Below are positions 63,556 to 64,000 of a DNA stretch of 64,000 nt, one piece after another (the stretch's first letter is position 1; each line of letters starts with the position of its first letter). A program made the translations under genes and the position numbers. Source of the stretch: an uncultured Lachnospiraceae bacterium. Lineage in GTDB: Bacteria > Bacillota > Clostridia > Lachnospirales > Lachnospiraceae. The stretch is from the NCBI GenBank assembly GCA_947588675.1, contig CANPYY010000001.1, positions 1 to 64,000 of the forward strand, in the 5' to 3' direction. Under the pieces are notes generated by a model that did not search any database, had not been told where the DNA came from, and was given only the letters and a program-made list of their open reading frames with translations.

Positions 63556-63956
63556 TTTTCTGCTATTTTAATCCCCCTTATTATATTGCTGTAATCAGCA
63601 ATATAATATCTGCTTTCAATATTAAAGTCATCAAACATCTTTATACTGCATTTAAGCTTCGCATTGACAGTAATATTCATACTTCCGTACTTTACACGAA
63701 TACCTTCCATATTGCATACAAACAAATGATTTAAACACCTTTTTTCCAAAGCCGCTTCTGCTTTCTCCTCATATTCCTGCGCATTACATTTTACAGTATT
63801 ACCGCATTTTCTGCTTTCTTCTGCAATTTTACCTATCTCCATATACACATATGCCCTGTCATGCATGACAAACACCGTATATATAAGCACAATTATTATC
63901 ATTACACACATAGGAATAATCAATGCCGCCTCTACGGTAAGCGATGCCCTTTTCAT
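63552..63956 (-). CDS. TadE/TadG-like pseudopilin
   Basis: 134 residues. A short basic leader followed by SLTVEAALIIPMCVMIIIVL, the characteristic TadE-like N-terminal segment in which the Glu near the start of the hydrophobic helix is conserved. The rest is a small extracellular domain with cysteines. TadE proteins are minor pilins of the Tad tight-adherence system. AGGAGG site. Other tad genes, if present, lie beyond the right edge. Confidence 0.8.
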   Translation of the reverse strand: MKRASLTVEAALIIPMCVMIIIVLIYTVFVMHDRAYVYMEIGKIAEESRKCGNTVKCNAQEYEEKAEAALEKRCLNHLFVCNMEGIRVKYGSMNITVNAKLKCSIKMFDDFNIESRYYIADYSNIIRGIKIAEK

Positions 63957-64000
63957 AAAAACCTCCTAACCACACTTACTGCATACTCTCCTGTCATATA

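Overview
The window reads as chromosomal DNA of a low-GC, spore-forming, Gram-positive anaerobe of the class Clostridia, most likely a Lachnospiraceae member. The grounds are a minor small acid-soluble spore protein, a CwlD-like amidase and a SleL/YaaH-like glycosidase, lipoproteins with Gram-positive signals, infC-rpmI-rplT with an L20-type leader, ClpC with MecA, an F-ATPase operon with atpZ/atpI and a sodium-type c subunit, ThyX, and orders such as tsaC-ywlE-rpiB next to the atp operon and clpC near radA. Genus cannot be decided from the sequence alone.

Layout. 1-2.5 kb is a scarred accessory edge: a GC-rich partial TetR gene with its operator, a decayed RhuM-type gene, a PIN-domain toxin-antitoxin pair, a frameshifted small gene and tRNA-Leu(AAG), whose 3' end is partly duplicated 1.55 kb away. 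2.6-13 kb holds a ZIP metal transporter, an L,D-transpeptidase lipoprotein, two leucine-rich-repeat surface proteins, infC-rpmI-rplT and thrS. 13.2-24.4 kb has thyX and then a long minus-strand block running methyltransferase, hslO, a secreted glucosaminidase, a membrane-anchored cohesin-like protein, a GntR regulator, clpC, an 'endosialidase'-type small protein and radA. 24.7-31.8 kb has a spore protein, a zinc-type ABC transporter (znuABC) and, divergently, a pantothenate/CoA operon (DUF2520 reductase, panB, panC, panD, coaBC). 31.7-39.1 kb carries an rRNA methyltransferase, an M29 aminopeptidase, a large membrane protein with a C39-like domain, and small envelope proteins. 39.2-49.1 kb is the F1Fo-ATPase operon followed closely by a hybrid histidine kinase. 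49.2-54.5 kb has proC, rpiB, a YwlE-like protein, tsaC and two wall hydrolases. 55-64 kb has mecA, a DUF1858/ferredoxin divergent pair, pgi, murG, a HIT protein, a rhomboid protease, an orphan ferredoxin-ASKHA protein and a TadE-like pseudopilin at the right edge.

How the genes fit together. The main themes are core housekeeping (translation, ATP synthesis, CoA, cell wall), envelope remodelling, and protein quality control. ClpC, its adaptor MecA, the redox chaperone Hsp33 and a YwlE-like protein are all here, but the ctsR-mcsA-mcsB genes usually next to clpC in Firmicutes are not, and the YwlE-like protein has lost its nucleophilic cysteine. Together these suggest a Clp system that no longer uses arginine-phosphate tagging in the standard way. 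The most unusual arrangement is the hslO, glucosaminidase, cohesin-like, GntR, clpC block, which places two secreted wall proteins sharing a beta-sandwich module inside a stress-protein operon.

Limits. No database search was possible. Family calls rest on recognised motifs; promoters and terminators were read by eye; starts were moved from the longest open frame wherever a Shine-Dalgarno site favoured an internal codon. No rRNA, CRISPR array, intact insertion sequence or replication origin was seen.
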